DNA of 64,000 nt from CAWAND01 sp963783335 (GTDB taxonomy: Bacteria > Chloroflexota > Anaerolineae > Anaerolineales > E44-bin32), in NCBI GenBank assembly GCA_963783335.1, contig CAWAND010000008.1, positions 1 through 64,000 of the forward strand, read 5' to 3'. Positions 17,272-26,307 of this stretch are shown here, in pieces. Positions within the stretch are counted from its first letter, which is position 1; every line of letters starts with the position of its first letter. Under the pieces are notes generated by a model. It was not told the origin of the DNA. It saw nothing but the letters and a program-made list of their open reading frames with translations, and searched no databases. The position numbers and the translations under genes were made by a program.

Positions 17272-17524
17272 CGCAACACGGCGCTCGGCCATTCAGCCGA
17301 TCCGCCAGCAAGACCCATAGGCGAGGACGACTTTGCCCCCCACTTGAGGGGCGCATCAAACTCGTGTTGGCGCAGACGCAGGCGATGTCTCGCTCCGCAG
17401 CAGGGTCACAAAGGGGCGTTCACCTTCGGAACCAGCTTGCAGTCTCTACGCCATGTCACAGAATTGCCTCAGCAATCCGCCTGGCTTGATCACCGCTTGT
17501 CTCTGGATTAGAATAAGCCTGCGT

Positions 17525-17600
17525 GCCCCTGTAGCTCAGTTGGATAGAGCACTGCCCTCCGGAGGCAGGGGCCGGCGTTCGAGTCGCCGCAGGGGTACCA
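17525..17600 (+). tRNA. tRNA-Arg (anticodon CCG), CCA encoded
   Basis: The cloverleaf is complete: acceptor GCCCCTG/CAGGGGT (G-U at the tip), D stem GCTC/GAGC, anticodon stem CTGCC/GGCAG with loop CTCCGGA, T loop TTCGAGT. It reads CGG. The 3' CCA is encoded, unlike tRNA-Pro in this window. Confidence 0.96.
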
Positions 17601-17605
17601 AACGC

Positions 17606-17633
17606 AGCGCCCCGGTCCTTTGACCGGGGCGCT
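17606..17633 (+). terminator. terminator after tRNA-Arg
   Basis: A perfect 12-bp stem AGCGCCCCGGTC / GACCGGGGCGCT with a CTTT loop ends directly against a Rex-type palindrome. Confidence 0.85.
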
Positions 17634-17651
17634 TTGTGAATTCTGTCACAA
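17634..17651. promoter_or_regulatory. near-perfect Rex-type palindrome (site C)
   Basis: TTGTGAA-TTCT-GTCACAA has one mismatch in the symmetric arms. It lies between a tRNA terminator and the 3' end of the convergent phosphoesterase gene, so a promoter role is not obvious. Confidence 0.5.
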
Positions 17652-17658
17652 TTGAAGG

Positions 17659-18147
17659 CTAGAGATCGATCCAGCTCACCGACCGATCTGTCGTGTCCAC
17701 CATGGCGATACTGCTGCGACCCTTCAGACCCAGCACCTCGCCTGGGTTCAGGAGCAGCGTCTCCCCAATCCATTCCTCATTGGCGGTGTGGTCGTGACCG
17801 TAACACACAAGGTCATAGCGGCCGGCATGCGCCAGATCGCGGGCGATTTCCGGGTAGTGGTTGACGGCTACGCGCACCCCCTCCATATCCAGATGGGCCA
17901 CCTGGCCATGCAGCGTCACCGCAGGGAAATCCCCGGCCACCTTGGCAATCAGGAACTGATCGCCGTCGTTATTGCCCCACACCATATGCACCGGGATGTC
18001 GGCCAGTCGCTCGCCCAAGCGGCGAATCATGAAGGGTGAGCACAGGTCGCCGCAGTGAATCACGGCTTGCGCCGCCTGGAGCTGCTCGCAGGCCGACTCC
18101 AGCTTGGCCACATTGTCATGGGTGTCGCTCATCACTCCGATTTTCAT
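17659..18147 (-). CDS. YfcE/MJ0936-like metallophosphoesterase
   Basis: This 162-residue phosphodiesterase of the calcineurin fold has metal-binding motifs in order: GVMSDTHDN, VIHCGDLCSP, VWGNNDGD, VCYGHDHTANEEW and LLNPGEV. AAGGAG precedes the ATG at 18147. It is the last gene of the minus-strand glycogen operon, 23 bp after the zinc-ribbon gene. The substrate is unknown; generic cyclic or aryl phosphodiester activity is typical of the family. Confidence 0.92.
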   Translation of the reverse strand: MKIGVMSDTHDNVAKLESACEQLQAAQAVIHCGDLCSPFMIRRLGERLADIPVHMVWGNNDGDQFLIAKVAGDFPAVTLHGQVAHLDMEGVRVAVNHYPEIARDLAHAGRYDLVCYGHDHTANEEWIGETLLLNPGEVLGLKGRSSIAMVDTTDRSVSWIDL

Positions 18148-18170
18148 TGGTGCGTGCTCCTTGGAAACAC

Positions 18171-18362
18171 TCAGGGATCAGAACAATCTCGGGTGAAGCC
18201 ACAGCGTGGGCAGATGATCTTGCAGTTCCTGTACTCGGTCGGCCCCTGGCAAACCCAGCAGCCGTGATCCTCGCGGCTCGTTCCAGCCGGCCACTTGGAT
18301 GGGCTCCCGGCCTTGGGATCCCCATCGGGCGGCTGGGTTGCAGGTGATCGGTCAGCGCTCAT
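18171..18362 (-). CDS. small zinc-ribbon protein, 63 aa
   Basis: This small protein has a basic, proline-rich N-terminus and a C-terminal metal-binding pattern C-x2-C-x8-C-x3-C-x2-C-x5-C ending ICPRCGFTRDCSDP. The spacing suggests one zinc ribbon with extra cysteines. Its ATG lies inside the last codons of malQ (11-base overlap), which implies translational coupling. I recognise the ribbon type as a short conserved hypothetical but cannot name a function. Its placement between malQ and yfcE is consistent with membership of the glycogen operon. Confidence 0.7.
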   Translation of the reverse strand: MSADRSPATQPPDGDPKAGSPSKWPAGTSREDHGCWVCQGPTEYRNCKIICPRCGFTRDCSDP

Positions 18363-19855
18363 AGGCCAGGTTGAGATCCTTCACACGCTTGGCGAGTTGG
18401 TCGCTGAGCTGGCGCTTCAGAACTCGCCACGCCCAGTTGCCCTCCGTCGTGCCGGGCGTGTTCATTCTGGCAGCGCTTCCGAGTTCGAGCAAATCCTGCA
18501 TCGGCACGATGGCTGTGTTGGCTGGGGAACCCCACACGGCCCGCGTGAGGTCCCCACGCGATCTGTGTCCCATCTGACCTCAAATAGCGCCGACAGGCCT
18601 CTTTCTCAGCCTGCGGCGCCGCCTCGTACCAGCCGAGGCTGGTGTCATTGTCGTGCGTTCCGGTGTAGGCCACACACTGAGTTGGGTAGCGGTGCGGAAG
18701 GTAGGGATGGTCCGGCCCGCCGTTGAAGCCAAACTGCAGCACACACATCCCGGGGAACCCGAGCCGATCTCTCAGCACCTCGACCTCAGGCGTGATGAGA
18801 CCGAGGTCTTCGGCGATGATCGGCAGCTTCCCCAGCGCGGCTTCGGCCGCCTGAAAGAGGGATTCGCCCGGCCCAGCAGACCAGCGGCCGTATTCGGCAG
18901 TCGGATGGGAAGCCGGGATCTCCCAGGCGGATTCGAAACCGCGGAAATGATCTACCCGCACCCGATCCACCTGTGTCATCAGTCGGCGCAGGCGCTCAAT
19001 CCACCATGTGAAGCCGCGCGATTCCATCTCGTCCCAGTTGTACAAGGGATTCCCCCAGCGCTGGCCAGTGGCCGAGAAATAGTCTGGGGGGACGCCGGCC
19101 ACGACGGTGGGCAAGCCGTCGGGATCAAGCTTGAACAGCTCCCGGTGTGCCCACACATCGGCGCTGTCCAGGGCGACAAAGATGGGGATATCGCCGATGA
19201 TGGCGATCCCCTCACGCTGCGCCAGCTCGCGTACTTGTGCCCACTGCCGCTCGAAGAAGAACTGCTGGATCTTCTCAGCTTCGATCTCCTGGCTGTGGGC
19301 TTCCTCGAATGCCTGCAGCGCCTGTCTACCTCGGCTGGCCAATGCCGGCGGCCACGCATGCCATGGGCTGCCGTCATGGACGGCCTGGATCACCTGGAAC
19401 AGGGCAAAGTCGTCCAGCCAGGACGCGGACGTCTCGAAAAACGCCTCCGCTTGGGCCTTGAGTTGCTGATTTGCTCGATCGTGGAAGTGCTCCGTCGCCA
19501 ACGCAAGCAGACTGCGCCGGGTGTGGCGTGCCTGTTGGAAGTCGGCCTGATCGGCGGCTTTGCCCCGGAAGGATGCCAAATCATCTTCACTGAGGAGCCC
19601 GTCTTCGGCCAGCTTCTCGGGGCTGATCAGCCAGGGGTTACCGGCGAAGGCCGACGAACTCAAGTAGGGAGAGGCATCCGCGCCCACCGGCCCCAGCGGG
19701 AGGATTTGCCACAATCGGCAGCCTGCTTGGGCGAGCCAGGACACCCAGTGGTCCGCCTCTGGTCCCAAATCGCCGGCGCCGAATGGCCCTGGCAGGCTGG
19801 TTGGGTGCAGCAAAACACCGCCGGCCCGGCGCCAACGCGTAGGCTGGCTGCTCAT
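18352..19855 (-). CDS. malQ: 4-alpha-glucanotransferase MalQ, one-base insertion near 3' end
   Basis: This amylomaltase disproportionates alpha-1,4-glucans. The ATG at 19855 overlaps the glgA stop (ATGA). GH77 features include GGVLLHPTSLPGPFGAGDLG, IIGDIPIFVALDSADVWAH, the nucleophile region DRVRVDHFRGFESAWEIP, the acid IAEDLGLITPEV and YTGTHDNDT. At 18552-18555 an extra G shifts the frame after DGTQIAW. Correcting it gives DLTRAVWGSPANTAIVPMQDLL and a stop at 18352, total 500 residues, the normal length. As written the protein would lose about 65 C-terminal residues. Confidence 0.92.
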
Positions 19856-21285
19856 TGCCTCTTGTCGTCCTGCAGCATCTCGTCGTAAAGATCGAAATAG
19901 GCTTCTGCGGACACGTACCAACTGTTGTCGACGCGCATGCAGGTCTGCTGAAGCGATCGCCAGGCCTGTGGGTCAGCATAGGCATCGAGCGCCCGGTTGA
20001 TGGCCGTCGCCAAGGCTTGTGGGCTGTCTTCCTCATACACAAAACCGGTCCCCTGCCCCCCTGAGTCCACATCACTCACCGTGTCCTTGAGGCCACCTGT
20101 GGAGCGGACCACGGGCACGGCGCCGTAGCGCATGGCGATCATCTGCGACAAACCACAAGGCTCATAGCGGGATGGCACAAGCAGCATGTCTACACCTGCA
20201 TAGATTCGCCGCGCGAGGGTCGAGTCGAATCGAAGCTCGGCGCGCGCCCGCTCTGTGTAGCGGGTGGCAAACGAGCGCGCCTGATCCTCGATGGCGGGAT
20301 CACCTGTGCCGAGCAGAACCCATTGCCAGGGGCGCCCACCAAGCTCGCCGAGCGCTGTCAGCGCCTGATCGACGCCTTTCTGACGGTCCAGCCGCCCAAC
20401 CATCCCGATCATCGGCAGGCGTTCGTCCACGGCCAAGCCGAGCTCGGACTGCAGCCCGCGTTTGATCTGCGCACGACTCTCCAGCGAATCCACGTCGAAA
20501 CCGATAGGCAAGGCCGAATCAGAGGCCGGATTCCACCGGACAGGGTCGATCCCATTGATGATCCCGCGCAGCCGACTCCTGCGTTCCCGCAGCAGCCCGT
20601 CGAGGCCGTGGCCATAAGCCGGGGTCTGAATTTCCTCGGCATAGGTGGGACTCACGGTGCTGATCCAATCGGCGGTCGCCAGCCCCATCGGCAGGGGCAC
20701 ATGCTCCGCCCAACTCGGCAATCCGGCGTCGGACACCGGTGCGACACCGCAGGCTTCCAACTCGGCCTCGGCACCTTTGCCCATGAAGGGCAAATTGTGC
20801 ACGGTCATCAGGCTTCGCGCCCGCTTCGCATCGCTCCCTTCTGATCCGTACCTGGCCATGGAAACCACCGCCGCACCGCACTGCCAGTCGTTGGCATGCA
20901 GGATGTCAGGCTGCCAGCCGCCAATCTGGCCGATATGCAACGCGGCCAACGACCAGAAGATGTATTTCTCGGCTTCCTTGGCGGGATTGCTGTAGATGCC
21001 CTGCATGGCCTGGATAGGCGACCCATCCACCCAATACACCGGCAGCCCGCTGACTTCGGAGCGCCAAACCTGGGCTCGCCCCATCCGAGGACGACAGGGG
21101 ACGTCGATCTCCCCGGCCAGCCGGAGCCCAAGCCCATCGCGGTCGATGGACGCGTGCAGCGGGACCCACATCCGAACATCGACACCCAAGCGTCTCAACG
21201 CCGGAGGCAGGTCGGCGGCCACATCACCCAGACCTCCGACCTTGGCCATTGGGGCCAACTCGGCCGACATGAAGAGGACGTTCAT
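19852..21285 (-). CDS. glgA: glycogen synthase GlgA
   Basis: This GT5 enzyme of 477 residues transfers glucose from ADP-glucose to glycogen. The N-terminus MNVLFMSAELAPMAKVGGLGDV has the KxGGL ADP-glucose motif. HANDWQCG, GIINGIDPVRWNP, MIGMVGRLDRQKGVD and PSRYEPCGLSQMIAMRYG are diagnostic. The ATG at 21285 overlaps the GH57 stop (ATGA), which favours it over upstream ATGs at 21297 and 21336. Together with the branching enzyme and malQ it forms a glycogen synthesis and remodelling operon; glgC is not in the window. Confidence 0.95.
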   Translation of the reverse strand: MNVLFMSAELAPMAKVGGLGDVAADLPPALRRLGVDVRMWVPLHASIDRDGLGLRLAGEIDVPCRPRMGRAQVWRSEVSGLPVYWVDGSPIQAMQGIYSNPAKEAEKYIFWSLAALHIGQIGGWQPDILHANDWQCGAAVVSMARYGSEGSDAKRARSLMTVHNLPFMGKGAEAELEACGVAPVSDAGLPSWAEHVPLPMGLATADWISTVSPTYAEEIQTPAYGHGLDGLLRERRSRLRGIINGIDPVRWNPASDSALPIGFDVDSLESRAQIKRGLQSELGLAVDERLPMIGMVGRLDRQKGVDQALTALGELGGRPWQWVLLGTGDPAIEDQARSFATRYTERARAELRFDSTLARRIYAGVDMLLVPSRYEPCGLSQMIAMRYGAVPVVRSTGGLKDTVSDVDSGGQGTGFVYEEDSPQALATAINRALDAYADPQAWRSLQQTCMRVDNSWYVSAEAYFDLYDEMLQDDKRQ

Positions 21286-22898
21286 GGGTTCAGCCATCGG
21301 TAGTCCATTTCTGGAAACACTCTGTCTTCCTCCCACAGCACCGGCGCCAGAGTCTGATCGACGGTGGCATTTTCACAGGCCGCCAGGCAGGCTTCAAAGC
21401 GGGCATGGTGCTCCCTGAATCGCTCGGCGGGAAACTCAGCCGCCTGCCCGGAAGTCATGAGAAACGGCCAGTCGGAGGCCTGCATCAGGAGCAGTTCGCG
21501 CGCTGCCTGGTCCAGCAAGCGCTTCCGGGCGGGGTCCGGCTCGTCTTCGGCCGCATATTCCGCCAAGCGGCTCTCAGCCGAGGCGATCTGTGGCCAGATC
21601 CAGGCATTGGCCGGATTGTTCCAAACATAGTGTCCGCCGCCCACGCCCCAGGACCCTTCAGGAATGATGACCGACCTTTGGGGCTGGTGGGCATCGACAA
21701 AGCTCGAGGCCGACACGAGATGGACATCGGACCTTGGTCCAAACTTGCGAATCACTGCCTCCAGCCAAGAGACACCTTCCGCCCACCAGTGGCCGAACAA
21801 CTCCGTATCGTAGGCCGCCACCAGAATCGGTGACTCTTCGCCGGATTCTAGGGCCATGCTCAGTTCCGTTTCAACCAAGCTGGTGAAGTGGTTGGCATGG
21901 GCGAGAGTGCGCCTGGACGCGGCGCCCTCGTCATAAACCTCCTTGCGGTCAAGCCCCACCGACGGATCCGTCACCCGCCAATAGCGCAGTCCGGATCGAG
22001 GGTGCTGTTTGTGGAACTCGCGGTAGGCTCCATCGCCAGGATAGCCGTGTGCCCCCGACCAAACCTGCCTCCCGGTGGTTTCGTCGCGTCCGAGGACAGC
22101 TACCTGGGACCCATCGACGTAGTAGGCTTGGTGCGCCGATCGCAGGATTGGCTGCCCCAGAAGAGCTGCGTTTTCGGCCATGGGATTGAGAGAGGCGTAG
22201 GCACCTGCGCTGCGCTGATCTGCCACACCGGATGGTTGCCCACCTGTGACCATGAAGGTCTCAGCGAAGAACAAGCGCAAACCATTCGCCTTCAGCAGGT
22301 CCTCCAGGCCCGGACGGTACCCGCACTCCGGCAGCCAAATGGCGGCCGGGCTGCGGCCGAAGTGTCGTTCATACGCCGCCCCAGCCGTGCGCAGCTGGAG
22401 GCGCACCGACGCGTCTCCGAGCAAAGGCAGATAGCCGTGAGTTGCGGCACTGACGGCGAGTTCTATCATGCCGTTCTCTTGCAGCCGCCTGAAAGCTGCC
22501 ACCAGATCTCCGCCAAAGCGTGACTCGAATGCCCTCCTGGAGTCCCGATAGAACGCGAGGTGGCCCTCGGCCAAAGCCTGCATCGCAGGCTGGCCGCTCC
22601 GCTCGAAATAGCGGCGGTCTGCCTCGGCCGCTTCAGCACGCTCGCCAACGTAAGCCAGGAACCCGTCCTTGATCCGCTCATCGGTGAGCTGCTCCAACAG
22701 GACGGGGGTAAGCGACAGCGTCAACTGGACAGGCAGCTTTTGGGATTGGAGTCGGCCCAGACTTTCGAGGATGGGGAGATAGGTCTCGGCGATGGCTTCA
22801 TAGAGCCAGACCTCACCGTGGGGCCAATGCCCCGTACCGCGCACATAGGGGATATGGCTGTGGAGGACAAAGCACAAGGCGCCGTGTTTGGAGATCAT
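21282..22898 (-). CDS. GH57 1,4-alpha-glucan branching enzyme
   Basis: This 538-residue GH57 protein with a C-terminal DUF1957 domain makes alpha-1,6 branches in glycogen. Catalytic signatures are LHSHIPYVRG, the nucleophile Glu in AIWLPECGYRPG and the acid Asp in VAAYDTELFGHWW. WNNPANAWIWPQIASAE lies in the C-terminal helical domain. The ATG at 22898 gives the family N-terminus; a GTG at 22928 after GAGGT is an alternative. It is the first gene of the glgA-malQ operon and replaces the GH13 enzyme GlgB, a common state in Chloroflexota-like lineages. Confidence 0.9.
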   Translation of the reverse strand: MISKHGALCFVLHSHIPYVRGTGHWPHGEVWLYEAIAETYLPILESLGRLQSQKLPVQLTLSLTPVLLEQLTDERIKDGFLAYVGERAEAAEADRRYFERSGQPAMQALAEGHLAFYRDSRRAFESRFGGDLVAAFRRLQENGMIELAVSAATHGYLPLLGDASVRLQLRTAGAAYERHFGRSPAAIWLPECGYRPGLEDLLKANGLRLFFAETFMVTGGQPSGVADQRSAGAYASLNPMAENAALLGQPILRSAHQAYYVDGSQVAVLGRDETTGRQVWSGAHGYPGDGAYREFHKQHPRSGLRYWRVTDPSVGLDRKEVYDEGAASRRTLAHANHFTSLVETELSMALESGEESPILVAAYDTELFGHWWAEGVSWLEAVIRKFGPRSDVHLVSASSFVDAHQPQRSVIIPEGSWGVGGGHYVWNNPANAWIWPQIASAESRLAEYAAEDEPDPARKRLLDQAARELLLMQASDWPFLMTSGQAAEFPAERFREHHARFEACLAACENATVDQTLAPVLWEEDRVFPEMDYRWLNP

Positions 22899-23091
22899 CT
22901 GCTGCAAGGGCCCCACAAGGCTGCGCACACCTCACACGCGCGCCAGGCGCGTTTGCAGAGCATCCTAGGCTGAACCTCTGCTCGTTCAGGAGAATATCGA
23001 ACGATGCCGCACTTCCCCGGCCTTACAGCCGTCGCACTGGCAGGCCACCCCGCATCGGAGACCGCTGCGATCGGGTCGCGGGCGGATGCTG

Positions 23092-24123
23092 CTACTTCCC
23101 GAGGCGCTGCCGCAAGGCTTCCGTCAACGGTGGCAAGATCTTGTACAGGTCTTCAACCACACCGAAGCGTGCCAGTTTGAAGATGGGCGCATCGGGGTCC
23201 GTGTTGACGGCGACGATGGTCTTGGCGGTGCGCATCCCAGCCAGATGCTGAATGGCCCCGGAGATCCCGGCCGCGATGTACAGATCGGGCGAGACCACTT
23301 TGCCCGTCTGGCCCACCTGGTGGGAATAGGGGATATAGCCGGCATCGACAGCCGCACGGCTGGCGCCCACCGCCCCGCCTAGCACCCCCGCCAGATCTTG
23401 TACCAACTTGAATCCCTGGTGGGCGCGCCAGATCTCGATCTCCTTCTCGTCTGTGATATCTGAAGGCGGCTCGAGCGATGGGTTGTTGGAGACACCTCGG
23501 CCCCCGGACACAATCACGCCGGCATCGGTGAGGCTCACCCCACTCTCGCTGGGTTTCAGCTCGACTACGTTTGTCAACGCCTCGCCCGGGTCAACCTCGA
23601 TCCGGGTCGGCTCGCCCCCACCGGTTGCCTCGGGCGTGCTGAATGTCCGACTGCGGAGCGTGATCAGCGCCGGTCGGGCATCGACGACGCGCGCCTTGGA
23701 CATCAGCTTGCCGGCATAGATCGGACGGGTGGTGAAAAGATCGCCGCCGGTGATTTCGAGGCCCGTGACGTCGGTGATCAATCCGGTGTCCAGGTCTACC
23801 GTCAGCATCCCAGCCAGATCTCGGGTGCGCGCTGAATCGGGAAACAAGACAACGTCGGCCTCACCGAGCTGGCCATTCAATGCACTGGCGTAGGCTTCAG
23901 AGCGGAAGTCCTCCAGGCGGTCATCTTCGCCAAAGAGGGCTTCGTCAACCCCGTAAGTGAGTGCTTGTTCGGCAAGGGCTTTCACGTCCTTGCCCAATAC
24001 GATGGCTTTCAGGCTTCCACCCAATTCCGCCTTCAACACCACTCCCGCGCCTACGGCTTCCCAGGCGGCCGGCGGGGCATCGCCGCGGACATGGTCGATG
24101 TAGACAACGATGTTCCCAGCCAT
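23092..24123 (-). CDS. etfA: electron transfer flavoprotein alpha subunit
   Basis: EtfA binds FAD and passes electrons from acyl-CoA dehydrogenases to the quinone pool; this copy has 343 residues. The C-terminal FAD domain shows VIVSGGRGV, LGGAVGASRAAVDAGYIPYSHQVGQTGKVVSPDLYIAAGISGAIQH and VAVNTDPDAPIFK. The ATG overlaps the corrected etfB stop as TGATG. Together with acyl-CoA dehydrogenase upstream it forms a fatty-acid or branched-chain oxidation unit. Confidence 0.96.
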   Translation of the reverse strand: MAGNIVVYIDHVRGDAPPAAWEAVGAGVVLKAELGGSLKAIVLGKDVKALAEQALTYGVDEALFGEDDRLEDFRSEAYASALNGQLGEADVVLFPDSARTRDLAGMLTVDLDTGLITDVTGLEITGGDLFTTRPIYAGKLMSKARVVDARPALITLRSRTFSTPEATGGGEPTRIEVDPGEALTNVVELKPSESGVSLTDAGVIVSGGRGVSNNPSLEPPSDITDEKEIEIWRAHQGFKLVQDLAGVLGGAVGASRAAVDAGYIPYSHQVGQTGKVVSPDLYIAAGISGAIQHLAGMRTAKTIVAVNTDPDAPIFKLARFGVVEDLYKILPPLTEALRQRLGK

Positions 24124-24906
24124 CAGATCACCTTTTCTTCCAGAAGCCGATCGGCAAGCTTGGCTGCCATCGCTTCGGGCGTTTCGCCTTCGATCACTTC
24201 ACAGCTCGTCGCCGCTTGCTGAATGGCGAAGATTTCCGGCCAATCGACCTTGGCTTTGGGGACCGAGTCCATGCCCAGGTCGCCGGCGCCCCATGTCGGG
24301 ATCTCGGCCTTGGAAGCTTTGCGGATCCCCATGAAAGAGGGGTAGCGGGGCTCGTTGATCTCCTTGGTCACGCTGACCACGGCCGGCATACTCGATTCGA
24401 CCACTTCGCGGCCCTTCGGGCAGCAATCGCTCAACGGTGATGGTAGCGCTGTCCGGATCAATCGACGTCACCCCAGCCACCTGGCTGAGGAGCGGCTTGC
24501 CCAGCAGGCGAGCTGTCTGGGCGAAGGTGACGCCAGACGCACTGTCCACGCTTGCCTTGCCAAAGAACACCAATTCCGGAGAGTCGAGCTTGCCAATCGC
24601 GGCTGCCAAAACGTGCGATGTAGCAAGCGAGTCCGCAGCCTTGAGCGCCTCATCCGAAATCAAGATCGCTTCGTCGCATCCCATGGCCAGGGCTTGCTTT
24701 AGCGCATCCTTGGCCGATTCGGGCCCCATGCTGACGGCCGTCACTTTGCCGCCGTGAGCCTCCTTGGTACGCAGAGCCTCTTCCACGGCGTACTCATCCC
24801 ACGGGTTAAGCACCAGCGGGGAATCCCCCCACGACACTTGGCCGCCTTCGACGGTGACAGTGGCTGCAGTGTCGGGGGTCTGCTTGACACACACAACGAT
24901 GTTCAA
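24123..24906 (-). CDS. etfB: electron transfer flavoprotein beta subunit, one-base insertion
   Basis: EtfB has the N-terminus MNIVVCVKQTPDTAATV and NPWDEYAVEEALRTKE. The frame breaks at 24412-24414, where GGG should be GG. After correction, ERLLPEGREVVESSMPAVVSVTKEINEPRYP follows, which holds the ETF-beta signature region, and the protein ends LADRLLEEKVI at 24123, 260 residues. Uncorrected, the second half is nonsense. A perfect Rex palindrome lies 27 bp before its start. The close packing with etfA indicates one transcript. Confidence 0.93.
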
Positions 24907-24932
24907 AGCTCGCCTCCTGGGTTTGGGTCAAC

Positions 24933-24950
24933 TTGTGAATTTTTTCACAA
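24933..24950. promoter_or_regulatory. perfect Rex-type operator upstream of etfBA (site D)
   Basis: TTGTGAA-TTTT-TTCACAA is a perfect match and lies 27-44 bp before the etfB start codon, within the 57-bp gap after the acyl-CoA dehydrogenase gene. etf genes are known Rex targets in Firmicutes, so repression at low NADH is likely. Confidence 0.8.
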
Positions 24951-24963
24951 GCCGTCGCGTGGC

Positions 24964-26196
24964 TCAATGGGCAGCGGCGGTCTCGGGTTCCGACTGCCAC
25001 GCCTCGGAGTCGTAGGCAGGGAGTTCGCATCTCAGGCTGGCATCTTTGCGCATTTCCAGCGCGTAGCCTGCCTGGATGAGGGTATGTATCTCGCTCGTGC
25101 CCTCGTAGATCACGGCACCTTTCGAATTGCGCAGGTAGCGTTCAACGTCGTATTCGGCGCTGTAACCGTAGGCACCATGGACCTGGACAGCTTCCGACGC
25201 CGCTTCGAAGGAAGCATCCGTCGCATACCATTTGGCCAGAGAAGTCTCTCGCGTGTTTCGCTGCCCCTGGTTCTTCATCCAACCCGCCCGCAGGTAAAGC
25301 AGGCGCGCCGCCTCATAGTCTTTGACCATGCGGGCGATCTTCTGCTGCACGAGTTGGTGGCGGGAGATGGGCCTGCCGAACGTTGTGCGCTCGTTGGCAT
25401 ACTTCACACTGGCTTCCAAGGACGCCCGAATCAGGCCGGTTGCGCCAGCCGCCACGGTGTAGCGGCCATTGTCGAGGCAAGACATGGCAATCCTGAAACC
25501 CTCGCCCTCCTCTCCCAGCCGATTTTCGACCGGGACGCGCACGTTCTGGCAGTTCACCCAGCCAGTGGAACCAGCACGCACGCCCATCTTGTCGTGAATA
25601 TCGCCCGACGTGACGCCGTCCCGCTCCGCCTCGACCACGAACGCCGTCATGCCTTCATGCGGATCTTGCGCGTCCGGGTCTGTGACGGCGACCCACAAGA
25701 AATGGTCGGCCTTGGTCGCCAGCGAGATCCACATCTTCTCGCCGTTGATGACATACTCGTCGCCATCGCGCTTGGCTGTAGAGTTCATACTTGCCACATC
25801 GGAGCCGGCGCCCGGTTCGGTCAAGCCAAAGGCGGCGATCTTCTCACCCTTGGCCTGGGGTGCAAGAAAACGCTGCTTCTGGTCCTCGGTGCCCCATTGA
25901 AGCAGCGCCATGCTGTTGAGCCCCATGTGGACCGACATGACCACCCTGAGGGTCGTGTCAACGGCCTCCAGTTCCTCACAGGCCAAGCCAAGGGAAATGT
26001 AGTCCATGCCCTGGCCGCCGTACCTGACAGGGATGCAGATTCCGAGGATGCCCAGCTCACCCATGCGAGGCAGGACTTTGGGATCCATTTCCTGCTTGAT
26101 GTCCCATTCCTTGATGGTCGGCTTGACCTCCTTCTGGGCAAAGTCGCGAACCATCTTCCGAACCATCTCGTGTTCTTCGGTGAGCCCAAAATCCAT
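24964..26196 (-). CDS. acyl-CoA dehydrogenase
   Basis: This FAD enzyme of 410 residues performs alpha,beta-desaturation of acyl-CoA and hands electrons to ETF encoded downstream. Signatures are FGLTEPGAGSDVASMNSTA, the FAD-binding region GEKMWISLATKADHF, QVHGAYGYSAEYDVERYLRNSK, and the catalytic Glu in IYEGTSEIHTLIQ. Its chain-length preference cannot be read. The gap to etfB holds a Rex operator, so etfBA may have its own promoter. Confidence 0.95.
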   Translation of the reverse strand: MDFGLTEEHEMVRKMVRDFAQKEVKPTIKEWDIKQEMDPKVLPRMGELGILGICIPVRYGGQGMDYISLGLACEELEAVDTTLRVVMSVHMGLNSMALLQWGTEDQKQRFLAPQAKGEKIAAFGLTEPGAGSDVASMNSTAKRDGDEYVINGEKMWISLATKADHFLWVAVTDPDAQDPHEGMTAFVVEAERDGVTSGDIHDKMGVRAGSTGWVNCQNVRVPVENRLGEEGEGFRIAMSCLDNGRYTVAAGATGLIRASLEASVKYANERTTFGRPISRHQLVQQKIARMVKDYEAARLLYLRAGWMKNQGQRNTRETSLAKWYATDASFEAASEAVQVHGAYGYSAEYDVERYLRNSKGAVIYEGTSEIHTLIQAGYALEMRKDASLRCELPAYDSEAWQSEPETAAAH

Positions 26197-26307
26197 CGTC
26201 GCCTCCAGTGAAATTCGGCCCCATTATAACCCGGCGGCTTGCACCATCCTACCCGCGGCCACCTGCTTGAAATGGCCCCTGCCGCCGGTGAAGCTATAAT
26301 CCCAGCC

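Noticed and set aside
24754..26211. Plus-strand open frame of 485 codons opposite acyl-CoA dehydrogenase
   Set aside because: The minus strand carries every dehydrogenase motif. This is a GC-driven shadow.
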